From: Sulfuriferula nivalis
GTDB lineage: Bacteria; Pseudomonadota; Gammaproteobacteria; Burkholderiales; Sulfuriferulaceae
NCBI RefSeq assembly: GCF_009937995.1
Contig: NZ_AP021881.1
Location: 2,604,001-2,668,000 of the forward strand
Direction of reading: 5' to 3'
Length of the DNA stretch: 64,000 bases
Below are positions 49,720 to 60,123 of this stretch, in pieces. A program made the translations under genes and the position numbers. Below the pieces are notes generated by a model. That model was not told where the DNA came from. It did no database searches and saw only the letters and a program-made list of their open reading frames with translations. Numbering within the stretch: the stretch's first letter is position 1; the number at the start of each line of letters is the position of its first letter.

Positions 49720-50972
49720 TATCGGTCTATCTCCCCAAACACTATATCTTGCGTACCTATGATAGCGACTACGTCAGCAATCATATGGCCACGCACCATT
49801 TCATCTAGCGCTGCCAGATGTGGATAACCTGGGGCACGAATTTTAAGGCGATAAGGTTTATTAGCGCCATCAGACACCATATAAATACCAAACTCGCCCT
49901 TAGGGTGCTCTACCGCCGCATAAGCCTCACCTTCAGGCACATGCATACCTTCCGTAAACAGTTTGAAGTGATGGATTAGCTCTTCCATATTTTGCTTCAT
50001 ATCGTTACGGGACGGTGAAGCCACTTTGTGGTTATCCGTAATCACAGGACCCGCGTTTAGCTTCAACCAACTAATACATTGCTTGATAATACTGTTTGAC
50101 TGACGCATTTCTTCCATGCGCACCAAATAACGATCATAGCAATCACCATTCACGCCAACAGGAATATCAAAATTCAACCTGTCATAAATTTCATAGGGTT
50201 GTTTTTTACGTAAATCCCACTCGATACCGGAGCCACGTAACATAGGTCCCGAAAAACCCAGTGCCATCGCACGCTCAGGACTGACCACACCGATACCTAC
50301 GGTACGCTGCTTCCAGATACGGTTATCCGTAAGCAGTGTTTCATACTCATCCACATAGCCATCAAAACGACGAGTGAAATCCTCCAGAAAATCCAGCAAG
50401 GAACCCTGGCGATTCTCATTCATACGATTAATCGCAGTTTCATTATGAATCTTGGATGCTTTGTATTGCGGCATAGTGTCTGGCAAATCGCGATACACAC
50501 CACCTGGACGATAATACGCAGCGTGCATACGTGCACCGGATACGGCTTCGTAGCAATCCATCAAATCTTCACGCTCACGGAATGCATACAAGAACACCGT
50601 CATCGCGCCGATATCAATCGCATGCGCACCCAACCACAGCAGGTGATTCAAAATCCGTGTTACTTCATCAAACATCACACGAATATATTGCGCACGCTCA
50701 GGCACTGCAATACCCATTAATTTCTCAATCGCCATGACATAAGCATGTTCATTGCTCATCATGGATACATAATCCAGCCTGTCCATATATGGCAATGATT
50801 GAATATAGGTTTTGCTCTCAGCCAACTTCTCAGTGGCACGATGCAGCAAACCGATATGCGGATCTGCACGCTCAATAACCTCGCCATCCAGCTCCAGCAC
50901 CAGGCGCAATACGCCATGTGCTGCTGGGTGCTGAGGTCCAAAGTTCATAGTGTAATTACGTATATCAGCCAT
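49719..50972 (-). CDS. nuoD: NADH-quinone oxidoreductase subunit D
   Basis: 49-kDa-type subunit forming the quinone-binding pocket with NuoB, 417 residues, related to NiFe hydrogenase large subunits. [22 protein letters not shown] (landmark near residues 11-32) and [12 protein letters not shown] carry the conserved His residues. The C-terminus is DIVFGEIDR. It is separate from nuoC, not fused. Confidence 0.97.
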   Translation of the reverse strand: MADIRNYTMNFGPQHPAAHGVLRLVLELDGEVIERADPHIGLLHRATEKLAESKTYIQSLPYMDRLDYVSMMSNEHAYVMAIEKLMGIAVPERAQYIRVMFDEVTRILNHLLWLGAHAIDIGAMTVFLYAFREREDLMDCYEAVSGARMHAAYYRPGGVYRDLPDTMPQYKASKIHNETAINRMNENRQGSLLDFLEDFTRRFDGYVDEYETLLTDNRIWKQRTVGIGVVSPERAMALGFSGPMLRGSGIEWDLRKKQPYEIYDRLNFDIPVGVNGDCYDRYLVRMEEMRQSNSIIKQCISWLKLNAGPVITDNHKVASPSRNDMKQNMEELIHHFKLFTEGMHVPEGEAYAAVEHPKGEFGIYMVSDGANKPYRLKIRAPGYPHLAALDEMVRGHMIADVVAIIGTQDIVFGEIDR

Positions 50973-51571
50973 TACGCAGCATCTCCATAATTCGCTACAC
51001 GTACTATACGCGGCGTAATTTCACGCGCATCGATACTGACAGGTTGATAAATAACACGCTGCTGTTCAGGGTCGTAACGCATTTCAACATTACCTGACAC
51101 AGGAAAATCCTTACGGAAAGGGTGCCCTACGAAACCATAATCGGTCAGCAAGCGACGTAAATCAGGATGACCTTCAAACACAACGCCAAACAAGTCAAAT
51201 GCTTCTCGCTCAAACCAGTTTGCTGCTGGCCAGACAGGTATCATGCTATCCAAAATAGGGAAATCATCATCATTAGCAAATGCACGCACACGTATACGGC
51301 GATTTTTATTGATAGATAGCAAATGGTAAACCACTGCAAAACGCTTACCCTGCCACAGACCTTCCTGATAATCAGAATAGTCCATGCCACACAGGTCGAT
51401 CAGCTGCTCAAAACGCAGACCAGGATTATCACGCAACGCCATCATGACATCTCGTAAATCCTGTGCACGCACTTCTATCGTTAACTCATCCAGCGCCACC
51501 ACCTGGCGAACCACTTTGGTTCCCAGCGCAGTCAACACGGTGACCGACAAACTTTCTAAAGATGGATTCAT
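50972..51571 (-). CDS. nuoC: NADH-quinone oxidoreductase subunit C
   Basis: 30-kDa-type peripheral subunit of complex I, 199 residues. The diagnostic ERE/ERFD segment is [39 protein letters not shown] (landmark near residues 125-163). It overlaps nuoD by one base. Confidence 0.96.
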   Translation of the reverse strand: MNPSLESLSVTVLTALGTKVVRQVVALDELTIEVRAQDLRDVMMALRDNPGLRFEQLIDLCGMDYSDYQEGLWQGKRFAVVYHLLSINKNRRIRVRAFANDDDFPILDSMIPVWPAANWFEREAFDLFGVVFEGHPDLRRLLTDYGFVGHPFRKDFPVSGNVEMRYDPEQQRVIYQPVSIDAREITPRIVRVANYGDAA

Positions 51572-51590
51572 AAGAACTCGCTCTTAAATC

Positions 51591-52067
51591 TTAGCGCGCA
51601 ATAGTATTAGTGCGCTTGATCTTGTTTTGCAACTGAATAATGCCGTACAGCAAAGCTTCAGCCGTAGGTGGGCAACCCGGAACATAAATATCGACTGGTA
51701 CAATCCGGTCACAACCGCGTACAACAGAATACGAGTAGTGATAGTAGCCACCACCATTCGCGCATGAACCCATTGATATAACCCAACGCGGCTCAGCCAT
51801 TTGATCGTAAACTTTGCGCAACGCAGGTGCCATTTTATTGCACAAGGTACCCGCAACAATCATGACATCAGACTGTCGCGGACTTGGTCTAAACACCACA
51901 CCAAATCTATCCAGATCATAACGAGAAGCACCCGCCTGCATCATTTCCACAGCGCAACATGCCAGACCGAAGGTCATGGGCCAGAGCGAACCAGTGCGCG
52001 TCCAATTTATCAGTTTATCAGCCGTGGTCGTTACAAAGCCTTGTTCTAAAACGCCTTCTATTCCCAT
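51591..52067 (-). CDS. nuoB: NADH-quinone oxidoreductase subunit B
   Basis: Subunit carrying cluster N2, the last electron donor to quinone. The ATG at 52067 is chosen because AGGAG lies about 7 bases upstream, giving 158 residues; a start at 52088 would overlap nuoA by 31 bases. The cluster ligands are the adjacent Cys pair in [10 protein letters not shown], Cys in [10 protein letters not shown] (region) and [11 protein letters not shown], and Cys in [11 protein letters not shown]. It overlaps nuoA by 10 bases. Confidence 0.95.
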   Translation of the reverse strand: MGIEGVLEQGFVTTTADKLINWTRTGSLWPMTFGLACCAVEMMQAGASRYDLDRFGVVFRPSPRQSDVMIVAGTLCNKMAPALRKVYDQMAEPRWVISMGSCANGGGYYHYSYSVVRGCDRIVPVDIYVPGCPPTAEALLYGIIQLQNKIKRTNTIAR

Positions 52068-52414
52068 TCCAGCGCTCCTTTCTTCCACTCATATACGAAA
52101 CCGACAACCAAAATAGCCAAAAACAAAACCATCGCCAAGTACCCAAACATACCGATTTCTTGCAGCACGATTGCCCAAGGGAACAAAAATGCGATTTCCA
52201 GATCGAATAGTATGAATAAGATTGCTACCAAATAGTAACGTACATCGAATTTCATACGCGCATCTTCAAATGCTTCAAAACCACACTCGTAAGGTGAAAG
52301 CTTTTCACTATCAGGATGATTAGGCGCAAGCAACCAACCCAACACCATTGGGCCAACACCAACTGCTAATCCAACCAGCACGAATAGCAAAACAGGAAAA
52401 TAATTTTCAAGCAT
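52058..52414 (-). CDS. nuoA: NADH-quinone oxidoreductase subunit A
   Basis: Three-helix membrane subunit, 118 residues, first gene of the 14-gene complex I operon. [42 protein letters not shown] (landmark near residues 38-80) contains the loop that contacts the quinone site. TAGGAG precedes the ATG. The promoter probably lies between this gene and tRNA-Leu. Confidence 0.97.
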   Translation of the reverse strand: MLENYFPVLLFVLVGLAVGVGPMVLGWLLAPNHPDSEKLSPYECGFEAFEDARMKFDVRYYLVAILFILFDLEIAFLFPWAIVLQEIGMFGYLAMVLFLAILVVGFVYEWKKGALEWE

Positions 52415-52444
52415 GGAAACTCCTAGCCACTACACAGCCCATCA

Positions 52445-52473
52445 GTTTAATTGCCATAAAAGCACTGCGTCAA
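52445..52473 (-). promoter_or_regulatory. Putative promoter of the nuo operon
   Basis: On the minus strand TTGACG (52473-52468), 17 bases and TTAAAC (52450-52445, a weak -10). It lies about 30 bases before the nuoA start. The -35 is good and the -10 poor, so the call is tentative; readthrough from tRNA-Leu is an alternative. Confidence 0.35.
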
Positions 52474-52562
52474 GTTTAAAAAATTTGTTCAGATTCACAC
52501 AAACTTTTTAAGCATTCAATCCCACAGCAAGCTGCAGCGTCGCGCTTGCGTGTAAATACTTG

Positions 52563-52648
52563 TGGTGCCGACGGCGAGACTCGAACTCGCACAGCTTTAC
52601 GCCACTACCCCCTCAAGATAGCGTGTCTACCAATTTCACCACGTCGGC
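52563..52648 (-). tRNA. tRNA-Leu(GAG)
   Basis: A class II tRNA of 86 bases with encoded CCA. The acceptor stem GCCGACG pairs with CGTCGGC. The D-loop reads TGGTGAAATTGGTAGACACG. The anticodon loop has GAG at plus-strand 52612-52614, a variable arm follows, and the T-loop is GTTCGAGTC. It decodes CUC and CUU leucine codons. Its place between secG and nuoA is conserved in beta- and gammaproteobacteria. Confidence 0.97.
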
Positions 52649-52691
52649 CTATTTGACAGGACGGATTGATAATCCGCCCCACGGCACATCC

Positions 52692-53069
52692 TTATTTAGG
52701 AATTTCACCAGCTTTTGACTGGCTATTGCCTGGAACTACTGAACCTGCAGGTGCAACAGGTGCAATCGCACTTGCTGGTATTACAGGTGGCATTACTTGC
52801 AATTTTTGTTGCGATTGCATTACGCCTGCAGACTGTACGCGATGCCCTGAATAATAGGTCAACACCAAACTAGTCACAAAAAAAACGGCCGCCAACACTG
52901 CAGTGGTACGACTTAAAAAGTTTGCAGATCCTGAAGAACCAAACAAACTGCCCGACGCACCACTACCAAATGACGCACCCATATCAGCACCCTTACCTTG
53001 CTGCAACAGCACCAAGACAATAACCGACGCTGCCGATAACAAATGCAAAATTAAAATTAAAGTTTCCAA
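52692..53069 (-). CDS. secG: Protein-export membrane protein SecG
   Basis: Accessory subunit of the SecYEG translocon, 125 residues with two TM helices (about 3-20 and 55-73). The conserved loop is LLQQGKGADMGASFGSGASGS. The C-terminal tail is Pro/Ala/Gln-rich and longer than in E. coli, as in other betaproteobacteria. It is flanked by tpiA and tRNA-Leu. Confidence 0.95.
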   Translation of the reverse strand: METLILILHLLSAASVIVLVLLQQGKGADMGASFGSGASGSLFGSSGSANFLSRTTAVLAAVFFVTSLVLTYYSGHRVQSAGVMQSQQKLQVMPPVIPASAIAPVAPAGSVVPGNSQSKAGEIPK

Positions 53070-53105
53070 TGCATATCCTTATAACGCGCAAATATTAAAC
53101 AAATA

Positions 53106-53867
53106 TTAAAATTGCGCAGCCTTACATATCGCAATAAACTCATCGGCGACAAGTGAAGCACCACCAATTAAACCACCATCAATATCGGGTTGACTAAATA
53201 ACTCGGCAGCATTCGCTGCTTTTACACTACCGCCATATAGAATCATCAAGCCCTGAGCAATGCCTGCATCCAAACCAGCAATCTTCTGCCGAATAAACGC
53301 ATGTATAGCCTGCGCTTGTTCAGGACTTGCTGTCTTACCCGTTCCTATCGCCCAAACTGGCTCATAAGCAACAACTGCTTTAGCCAATGCTGACACACCA
53401 GCAACTTCTATAATTGCATCGATTTGTCGAGCAATAACTGATTCTGCACATCCTGATTCACGCTCATCCAATGTTTCACCCACGCAAAGCACCGGGGTCA
53501 ATCCAGAAGTCAATGCCGCCATAAACTTTGCGGCAGCCATCTCATCCGTTTCACCAAATATTGCACGACGTTCAGAATGCCCTAACAACACATACTTACA
53601 ACCGAAATCCAGCAACATTGAAGCAGCAACTTCACCAGTAAAAGCGCCTTTGGCATGCTTGCTAACATTCTGCGCACCCCAGGCAATCGCTGAACCTGTC
53701 AATTCATGCTGCGCTTGTGGGATATATGGTGCAGGAGGAAATACCGCACAAGATACGTTACGCAGCCCAACTAATTGAGTTCGCAAAGATAACAACAATG
53801 CCTGGTTATCCACCAAGTTGCCATGCATCTTCCAATTACCAGCAACCAGTTTTTGCCGCATCGCCAT
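53106..53867 (-). CDS. tpiA: Triosephosphate isomerase
   Basis: Interconverts dihydroxyacetone phosphate and glyceraldehyde-3-phosphate. The catalytic residues are Lys in AGNWKMHG, His in LLGHSERR and Glu in VVAYEPVWAIGTGKTAS. The C-terminal phosphate site is LYGGSVKAANA. It is 253 residues from ATG 53867 with GGAG upstream; ATG 53861 is also possible. It is the first gene of tpiA - secG - tRNA-Leu. Confidence 0.97.
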   Translation of the reverse strand: MAMRQKLVAGNWKMHGNLVDNQALLLSLRTQLVGLRNVSCAVFPPAPYIPQAQHELTGSAIAWGAQNVSKHAKGAFTGEVAASMLLDFGCKYVLLGHSERRAIFGETDEMAAAKFMAALTSGLTPVLCVGETLDERESGCAESVIARQIDAIIEVAGVSALAKAVVAYEPVWAIGTGKTASPEQAQAIHAFIRQKIAGLDAGIAQGLMILYGGSVKAANAAELFSQPDIDGGLIGGASLVADEFIAICKAAQF

Positions 53868-53889
53868 ACCCCTACTCCGAAAACCCTAG

Positions 53890-53919
53890 ATAGTACACAC
53901 AACACCCCTCTTTGGTCAA
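53890..53919 (-). promoter_or_regulatory. Putative tpiA promoter
   Basis: On the minus strand TTGACC (53919-53914), 18 bases and TACTAT (53895-53890) precede the tpiA start by about 20 bases. It lies in the 208-base divergent region shared with pstS. Confidence 0.4.
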
Positions 53920-53962
53920 TCCTTAGTCAGCGCTAAGACTTGATTAAATACATTTCTTTATA

Positions 53963-53996
53963 CTGTCACATTCTTGTAACATTCACACACTAACAT
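53963..53996 (+). promoter_or_regulatory. Pho box and -10 element of the pst operon
   Basis: CTGTCAC (53963-53969) and TTGTAAC (53974-53980) form two direct 7-base repeats spaced by ATTC and followed by another ATTC. That is the 11-base periodicity of PhoB binding sites. TAACAT at 53991-53996 is suitably placed as a -10, so the box would replace the -35. This predicts activation by PhoB during phosphate limitation; phoB/phoR are not in the window. Confidence 0.75.
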
Positions 53997-54075
53997 GGTA
54001 AACAGTATCAGCAAATGATGTTTATCTCTGCTACTGGCAATACTGCAACTTCATCAATCTTTTGGGAGCACAATT

Positions 54076-55131
54076 ATGAAATTGAATAAATTGACCACTC
54101 GCACTTTAGCGAGCACATTATTATTAAGCGCAGGATGGGCATTTGCTGCAAGCACCCAAGCTGCAGAAATCACCGGCGCAGGCGCAACATTTCCATACCC
54201 TATTTATTCAAAATGGGCTGAAGCATACAAGGCTAAAACTGGTGTAGGTTTAAATTACCAATCCATTGGTTCTGGTGGTGGTATCAAACAAATTAAAGCA
54301 AAGACAGTTGATTTTGGCGCGTCTGACATGCCTTTAAAGCCTGAAGTATTAGCTGAAGCTGGTTTAATGCAATTCCCAGCTGTTATTGGTGGTGTTGTGC
54401 CTGTTATCAACGTTGAAGGCCTGACCCCTGGTCAGATCCATCTAAATGGTCAAGTGTTGGCTGACATATTCATGGGTAAAATCCTGACCTGGAATGACCC
54501 AGCGATTGTCGCACTTAACAAAACAGCAAAACTTCCTTCTACACCGATTACCGTAGTTCACCGCTCAGATGGTTCTGGCACTACTTTCATCTTCACTAAC
54601 TACTTATCCAAAGTAAGTGCAGACTGGAAGACAAAAGTAGGTAATGACACAGCAGTTGCATGGCCTGCAGGTGTAGGTGGCAAAGGTAACGAAGGTGTTG
54701 CATCTTTCGTACAACGTATCAAAGGTTCTATTGGTTATGTAGAGTACGCATATGCCAAGCAGAACAAAATGACTTACACCATGATGCAGAACAAAATGGG
54801 TACTTTTGTTGCACCTGACGACACCACTTTCCAAGCTGCTGCTGCAGGTGCTGATTGGGAACATGCACCAGGCTTCTACGAAATTCTGACTGATGAAGCT
54901 GGTAAAATGAGCTGGCCTATTACTGGCGCAACATTCATTTTGATGCATAAAGCTCAAGACAAACCAGAGAATGCTAAAGAAGTATTAAAGTTCTTTGACT
55001 GGTCTTACGCTAATGGCGATCAAATGGCTACTGATCTGGACTATGTACCATTACCAGACAGCCTGGTTAAATTAATCGCTAAATCTTGGAAAAATGATAT
55101 CAAAGCAACAGACGGTAAAGCAGTCTGGTAA
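54076..55131 (+). CDS. pstS: Phosphate ABC transporter substrate-binding protein PstS
   Basis: Periplasmic phosphate-binding protein delivering Pi to PstCA. The signal peptide MKLNKLTTRTLASTLLLSAG is cleaved near AQA-A. ITGAGATFPYPIYSKW, IGSGGGIKQIKAKTVDFGASD and HRSDGSGTTFIFTNYL carry the Pi-binding residues. It is 351 residues long. GGGAG precedes the ATG. Two hairpins separate it from pstC, probably allowing higher PstS output. Confidence 0.97.
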   Translation: MKLNKLTTRTLASTLLLSAGWAFAASTQAAEITGAGATFPYPIYSKWAEAYKAKTGVGLNYQSIGSGGGIKQIKAKTVDFGASDMPLKPEVLAEAGLMQFPAVIGGVVPVINVEGLTPGQIHLNGQVLADIFMGKILTWNDPAIVALNKTAKLPSTPITVVHRSDGSGTTFIFTNYLSKVSADWKTKVGNDTAVAWPAGVGGKGNEGVASFVQRIKGSIGYVEYAYAKQNKMTYTMMQNKMGTFVAPDDTTFQAAAAGADWEHAPGFYEILTDEAGKMSWPITGATFILMHKAQDKPENAKEVLKFFDWSYANGDQMATDLDYVPLPDSLVKLIAKSWKNDIKATDGKAVW

Positions 55132-55132
55132 A

Positions 55133-55163
55133 ATTCATTGCGGCACTTGGGGCCGCGATGAAT
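55133..55163 (+). other. Hairpin after pstS
   Basis: ATTCAT-t-GCGGC, a 7-base loop and GCCGC-g-ATGAAT form an 11-bp stem with one T/G wobble starting right after the pstS stop codon. It has no U-tract, so it is probably an mRNA-stabilising element (3' exonuclease block) rather than a terminator. Confidence 0.6.
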
Positions 55164-55165
55164 CG

Positions 55166-55198
55166 AAGGGGAGCAAGTAGAACTTACTCCCCTTTTTT
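55166..55198 (+). terminator. Intrinsic terminator/attenuator between pstS and pstC
   Basis: AAGGGGAG and CTCCCCTT arms, with a possible inner AAGT/ACTT pairing, are followed by TTTT. It lies only three bases after the preceding hairpin and about 50 bases before pstC. Partial termination here would make pstS more abundant than the permease genes. Confidence 0.8.
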
Positions 55199-55246
55199 AA
55201 GCACTACAAGTGCCGCGTCACGCACAATATCTTAGATGGTACTACT

Positions 55247-56209
55247 ATGAACAACACCTTATCTGATCGCAGAACTAAACGTTTCGTCATACAAGACACT
55301 TTATTTCGTAATGCGACTAAACTGTTTGCTTTTATCGTGTTAGCTTTACTGTTCAGCATCATCATTTCACTCGTAGTTGGCAGCATGCCATCTATTAAAG
55401 CTTTTGGTTTACATTTCCTTATCAGCGACCAATGGAATCCAGTGACCGAACAATTCGGCGCGTTAGTTCCCATCTTTGGCACTGTCACCACCTCCGTAAT
55501 TGCATTGCTTTTGGGGGTACCTATTAGTTTTGGTATCGCGCTGTTCTTAACTGAAATCTCACCTAATTGGCTGAAGCGCCCGTTAGGTATTGCCATCGAA
55601 CTGCTTGCAGGCATTCCCAGTATCATTTACGGTATGTGGGGTTTATTTGTCTTTGCACCATACTTCGCCGACAACATCCAACCATGGATGATAGACAAAC
55701 TAGGCCCTCTCCCCATGGTAGGCTTTCTGTTTCAAGGCGCACCTATGGGTATAGGCATGCTGAATGCAGGATTAATCCTGGCCATCATGGTTATTCCATT
55801 TATTGCATCTGTGATGCGCGACATGTTTGAAATTGTCCCCCCGATGCTGAAAGAATCTGCCTATGGCTTAGGCGCAACGAAATGGGAGGTGGTACGTAAT
55901 ATCGTATTACCTTATACCAAAGTTGGTGTTGCAGGCAGCATCATGCTGGGATTAGGTCGTGCGCTGGGTGAAACCATGGCCGTCACCTTTGTCATCGGTA
56001 ATGCGCATAACCTAAGCAGCTCACTAATGATGCCAGGCAACAGCATTTCTTCAGCACTTGCTAATGAGTTTACAGAAGCTGACGGCGTGCTCTATACCTC
56101 ATCACTGATAGAGCTAGGTTTGATTTTGTTTATTATCACTTTAATCGTTCTTAGTATTTCCAAACTCATGCTACTGCAATTAAGCAAAAAAGAAGGAGCT
56201 AAGAGTTAA
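55247..56209 (+). CDS. pstC: Phosphate ABC transporter permease PstC
   Basis: Inner-membrane permease half, 320 residues and six TM helices. The typical EAA loop is [46 protein letters not shown] is conserved in PstC. It has no strong ribosome site. It is followed after 2 bases by pstA. Confidence 0.95.
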   Translation: MNNTLSDRRTKRFVIQDTLFRNATKLFAFIVLALLFSIIISLVVGSMPSIKAFGLHFLISDQWNPVTEQFGALVPIFGTVTTSVIALLLGVPISFGIALFLTEISPNWLKRPLGIAIELLAGIPSIIYGMWGLFVFAPYFADNIQPWMIDKLGPLPMVGFLFQGAPMGIGMLNAGLILAIMVIPFIASVMRDMFEIVPPMLKESAYGLGATKWEVVRNIVLPYTKVGVAGSIMLGLGRALGETMAVTFVIGNAHNLSSSLMMPGNSISSALANEFTEADGVLYTSSLIELGLILFIITLIVLSISKLMLLQLSKKEGAKS

Positions 56210-56211
56210 TC

Positions 56212-57057
56212 ATGATTACTCTCTATCAGCGTCGTAAATTAATTAACAACTTTAATCTATTTTTTGCATGGGTCACCATGTTTATTGGGCTAGCTGCGCT
56301 TGGCTGGATATTATGGACACTACTGAGCCACGGCATACATGGCATAAAGCTGTCGTTATTCACACAAAACACACCAGCTCCGGGTAGCGAAGGCGGCTTG
56401 CTCAATGCCATTGCAGGTAGTTTTCTGATGTCAATCACCGGTGCGCTAATAGGTACCCCTATCGGCATTATGGCAGGCACCTATCTCGCAGAATTTGGTG
56501 GACGCGGCTGGCTAGCGCCAACTACGCGATTTATTAATGACATTCTGCTATCGGCGCCGTCTATTGTTATTGGTTTGTTTGTTTATGCTGTGTATGTAGC
56601 AACCACCCACCACTTCTCTGGTTGGGCTGGCACTTTCGCATTGGCTTTACTCGTCATACCTGTCGTTGTACGCACCACCGAAAATATGTTGCGTTTAGTT
56701 CCACACACACTGCGTGAAGCTGCTGCTGCCTTGGGTGCACCGCAATGGAAAGTAGTTACTATGGTCACTTGGCGCGCTTCTAAAGCAGGCATGATGACTG
56801 GTGTATTACTTGCTGTGGCGCGCATCACTGGTGAAACGGCACCACTGTTGTTTACTGCCTTAAACAATCAGTTCTGGAGTAGCAACATGAATGCGCCTAT
56901 GGCCAACTTACCTGTTGTAATTTTCCAAATGGCTATGAGCCCCTACGATAACTGGCATGATTTAGCCTGGTCCGGCGCATTACTTATAACTTTCACTGTT
57001 TTGTTACTAAGCATACTTGCGCGCGTACTCTTCCGCCAAGAACGCTCAGCTCATTAA
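56212..57057 (+). CDS. pstA: Phosphate ABC transporter permease PstA
   Basis: Second permease half, 281 residues and six TM helices. Conserved parts are [37 protein letters not shown] (landmark near residues 62-98) and the EAA loop [26 protein letters not shown] lies within the end of pstC. It forms the channel with PstC. Confidence 0.95.
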   Translation: MITLYQRRKLINNFNLFFAWVTMFIGLAALGWILWTLLSHGIHGIKLSLFTQNTPAPGSEGGLLNAIAGSFLMSITGALIGTPIGIMAGTYLAEFGGRGWLAPTTRFINDILLSAPSIVIGLFVYAVYVATTHHFSGWAGTFALALLVIPVVVRTTENMLRLVPHTLREAAAALGAPQWKVVTMVTWRASKAGMMTGVLLAVARITGETAPLLFTALNNQFWSSNMNAPMANLPVVIFQMAMSPYDNWHDLAWSGALLITFTVLLLSILARVLFRQERSAH

Positions 57058-57078
57058 TTCCAATTAGAAGGCACAACG

Positions 57079-57840
57079 ATGGACATCAAACCAAAAATCA
57101 GTTTGCAGAATTTAAATTTCTTTTATGGCAAACATCATGCGCTGAAAAACATTAATCTGGATATACCTGACCATCATGTGACTGCATTCATAGGTCCATC
57201 AGGTTGCGGTAAGTCCACATTACTACGGACACTAAACCGCATGTATGACCTCTATCCTGGCCAACGTGCCGAAGGTAAGATTTTGCTGGATGGCGAAGAC
57301 ATACTGCAAAAAGAAACTGATTTGAACAAACTGCGTGCACGTGTAGGTATGGTTTTCCAAAAACCAACGCCATTCCCAATGTCTATTTATGACAACATCG
57401 CATTCGGTATTAAGCTATATGACAACCCTAGCCGATCGGAACTTGATGACCGTGTTGAATGGGCGTTAAAAAAAGCTGCATTGTGGAATGAAGTAAAAGA
57501 CAAACTTAACCAAAGTGGTTATAGCCTTTCCGGTGGTCAACAACAACGCTTGTGTATTGCCCGTGGAATAGCGGTTAAACCCGATGTATTACTGTTAGAC
57601 GAGCCAGCTTCTGCTTTGGATCCTATTTCTACCGCACGCATTGAAGAACTCATACACGAACTCAAAACCGACTACACCATCACCATAGTCACGCATAGCA
57701 TGCAACAGGCAGCGCGCGTTTCAGATTACACTGCGTATATGTATCTGGGCGAAATGATGGAATTTGGTAAAACTGATGTAATTTTCACCAATCCAACAAA
57801 AAAAGAAACCGAAGATTACATTACAGGTAAATTTGGTTGA
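57079..57840 (+). CDS. pstB: Phosphate ABC transporter ATP-binding protein PstB
   Basis: ATPase of the Pst system, 253 residues. Walker A is GPSGCGKST, the Q-loop is [17 protein letters not shown] (diagnostic for PstB), the signature is LSGGQQQRL, Walker B is [13 protein letters not shown] and the H-loop His is in IVTHSM. The operon ends here: no phoU follows, and the next gene is on the opposite strand behind a bidirectional terminator. Confidence 0.97.
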   Translation: MDIKPKISLQNLNFFYGKHHALKNINLDIPDHHVTAFIGPSGCGKSTLLRTLNRMYDLYPGQRAEGKILLDGEDILQKETDLNKLRARVGMVFQKPTPFPMSIYDNIAFGIKLYDNPSRSELDDRVEWALKKAALWNEVKDKLNQSGYSLSGGQQQRLCIARGIAVKPDVLLLDEPASALDPISTARIEELIHELKTDYTITIVTHSMQQAARVSDYTAYMYLGEMMEFGKTDVIFTNPTKKETEDYITGKFG

Positions 57841-57862
57841 TATGTAGTTGATAAGCAAAAAT

Positions 57863-57893
57863 AAAAAAAACCGCCGCAAATGGCGGTTTTTTT
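57863..57893. terminator. Bidirectional terminator between pstB and glmM
   Basis: AAAAAAAACCGCC, a gcaaat loop and GGCGGTTTTTTT make a compact hairpin with A/T tracts on both sides, so it can end both the pst transcript (+) and the ftsH-folP-glmM transcript (-). It overlaps the last bases of the glmM stop region. Confidence 0.9.
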
Positions 57894-59247
57894 ATTTCAC
57901 AGCATTACGTACAGCAGTCGCAATTAATTCCGCTTGTTGCCGTGCCTGATCTTCACTTTGACACTCTACCATGACCCTGATCAATGGTTCAGTACCCGAC
58001 GCACGCAACACTACCCTGCCCGTTGCACCCAGTACCTGCTCAGCTGCCGCTACCGCTTCTTGAATAAGAGGTGCCTTTAAATCTACCTTGCCCATCAAAC
58101 GCACATTTAACAACGTCTGTGGATACTGCTGCATATCCGCTGTGTATTGCGCCAGCGTCATCCCTACATCCTGCAGTACTTGCAGCACCTGTAGTGCCGC
58201 AATAATCCCATCACCTGTCGTATGCTTATCCAAACACAAAATATGTCCAGAAGCTTCCCCACCTAACTGCCATCCCTGTTCTGCAAGCATTTCCAACACA
58301 TAACGATCGCCAACCTGAGCACGCATAAACGGAATATTCAGCCGCTCAAGTGCATGCTCCATCCCCAGATTCGTCATCAGGGTTCCAACCACGCCGCCTT
58401 TAAATTTACCCATTTGCTGGCGATATTTAGCAATAACGTAAATCAGTTGATCACCATCATAAATTACGCCATCCCTGTCTGCCATCATCAATCTATCACC
58501 ATCACCATCCAAGGCAATGCCGAAATCAGCACGATGCAATTTCACTGCTGCACTTAACGTTGCAGTATGTGTTGCACCGCACTCACGATTAATATTCATA
58601 CCATTAGGTTGGTTGGCTATCGCAATGACCTCGGCACCTAATTCATGCAAAACCGGAGGTGCAACATGGTAAGTGGCACCTTGCGCGCAATCCACCACAA
58701 TACGCAATCCACGCAGATCACTGTCAAAAGGAAATGTACTCTTACAAAACTCAATATAGCGCGCAGCAGCATCATCTATCCGTTTTACACGCCCCAAATA
58801 TGCAGAATCCATGGTTTGCATCGGACTATCCAGCATAGCTTCTATCGCTAATTCGGTTTCATCTGCCAGCTTTTGACCAGTTGCTGAAAAAAATTTAATT
58901 CCATTATCTTCATACGGATTATGCGATGCCGAAATCACCACACCAGCCTGTAACCGTAATGCTCTGGTCAAATATGCTATTGCTGGGGTGGGCATAGGTC
59001 CGACCAAACGCACATTTACACCAGCCGCGCACAAGCCTGCCTGTAATGCGGCTTCTAACATATAACCAGAAATACGTGTATCTTTACCTATCAAGACCAC
59101 GGGGTTTTCACCAGCACTCAGATGGCTACGATCACTGGCCAACACCTTACCCGCTGCATAACCTAAACGCATAACAAAGTCAGGCGTAATCGGTGCTACA
59201 CCAACACGACCACGCACACCATCAGTACCGAAATATTTTCTACTCAT
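57892..59247 (-). CDS. glmM: Phosphoglucosamine mutase
   Basis: Converts glucosamine-6-phosphate to glucosamine-1-phosphate for UDP-GlcNAc, peptidoglycan and LPS. The start at 59247 overlaps the folP stop as ATGA, and the frame extending to 59292 lies inside folP. The catalytic phosphoserine is Ser108 ([14 protein letters not shown]). The metal loop DGDGDRLMM and the C-terminal [15 protein letters not shown] are present. The length of 451 residues is typical. Confidence 0.97.
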   Translation of the reverse strand: MSRKYFGTDGVRGRVGVAPITPDFVMRLGYAAGKVLASDRSHLSAGENPVVLIGKDTRISGYMLEAALQAGLCAAGVNVRLVGPMPTPAIAYLTRALRLQAGVVISASHNPYEDNGIKFFSATGQKLADETELAIEAMLDSPMQTMDSAYLGRVKRIDDAAARYIEFCKSTFPFDSDLRGLRIVVDCAQGATYHVAPPVLHELGAEVIAIANQPNGMNINRECGATHTATLSAAVKLHRADFGIALDGDGDRLMMADRDGVIYDGDQLIYVIAKYRQQMGKFKGGVVGTLMTNLGMEHALERLNIPFMRAQVGDRYVLEMLAEQGWQLGGEASGHILCLDKHTTGDGIIAALQVLQVLQDVGMTLAQYTADMQQYPQTLLNVRLMGKVDLKAPLIQEAVAAAEQVLGATGRVVLRASGTEPLIRVMVECQSEDQARQQAELIATAVRNAVK

Positions 59248-60077
59248 GCTACATCCCCTATCATTTTCCATACCGTAAGCGCATCTCGACAAGCAGCCAC
59301 GTCATGCACTCTAATTATGTTTGCGCCCTGTTTAACCGCATACAAATGCGCAGCCAAGCCGGCTGCTAACCGCTCTTCAATCGAACGCCCCGTTATCAAA
59401 CCGAGCATAGACTTACGTGACATCCCGACCAACACTGGATAATTCAAAGTTACAATACGATCCAGATGTTTTAATAACTGCAAATTTTGCGTCAAGTTTT
59501 TGCCGAAACCAAACCCTGGATCTATGACAACACGGTCACTGGCAATACCAGTGGCTAATAACAATGCAATTCGAGATTTCAGGAAATCAGTAACTGTAAC
59601 TACCACATCATCATAATCCGTAAGTGCCTGCATAGTCTTAGGATTGCCTGGCATGTGCATCAAGCATAACGCAACGTTGGACTGCGCCACCACCTCTAAA
59701 GCGCCATCGGCTTGCAACGCTTCAACATCATTTACCATATGCGCACCCGCAGCAATCGCTGCACACATGACTTCAGGTTTGCGTGTATCTACCGAAACCA
59801 CCACACCACAGCCACGCAAGGCGGCAATAACGGGTATTACCCTTGCAAGCTCTTCATCAACACTGACAGATTCTGCTCCTGGGCGCGTAGACTCTCCACC
59901 AATATCAACAATATCTGCTCCCGCATCAATTAGCTCATGAGCTTGTGCAACTGCGGCATCCACCGTAGCATGACGCCCACCATCAGAAAAAGAATCAGGT
60001 GTGACATTAACTATCCCCATAATACGGGGATAGCTCAGATCCAATTGAATATCAGCACACTGTAATCGCATATTCAT
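59244..60077 (-). CDS. folP: Dihydropteroate synthase
   Basis: Condenses p-aminobenzoate with hydroxymethyl-dihydropterin diphosphate, the sulfonamide target. It is a TIM barrel of 277 residues. Conserved regions are [40 protein letters not shown] and [10 protein letters not shown]. The start is ATG 60077 or ATG 60071. Neither has a Shine-Dalgarno sequence, because the region just upstream is the U-tract of the ftsH terminator. It is coupled to glmM. Confidence 0.95.
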   Translation of the reverse strand: MNMRLQCADIQLDLSYPRIMGIVNVTPDSFSDGGRHATVDAAVAQAHELIDAGADIVDIGGESTRPGAESVSVDEELARVIPVIAALRGCGVVVSVDTRKPEVMCAAIAAGAHMVNDVEALQADGALEVVAQSNVALCLMHMPGNPKTMQALTDYDDVVVTVTDFLKSRIALLLATGIASDRVVIDPGFGFGKNLTQNLQLLKHLDRIVTLNYPVLVGMSRKSMLGLITGRSIEERLAAGLAAHLYAVKQGANIIRVHDVAACRDALTVWKMIGDVA

Positions 60078-60104
60078 AAAAAAAGCCGAGGCAAACCTCG
60101 GCTT
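60078..60104 (-). terminator. Intrinsic terminator between ftsH and folP
   Basis: On the minus strand AAGCCGAGG, a TTTG loop and CCTCGGCTT are followed by a run of T that ends exactly at the folP ATG. The stem is strong (9 bp). Either it ends the ftsH transcript completely, leaving folP-glmM needing another promoter, or it works as a partial attenuator. Confidence 0.88.
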
Positions 60105-60123
60105 AATACACTCCCTAAATTGA

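Noticed and set aside
52478-52555. AT-rich hairpin (AAAAAGTTTGT/ACAAATTTTTT, minus strand) and a GCAAGC/GCTTGC inverted repeat after tRNA-Leu
   Set aside because: Either could end the tRNA transcript, but one stem is A/T only with a wobble and the other lacks a U-tract. Not strong enough to list as terminators.
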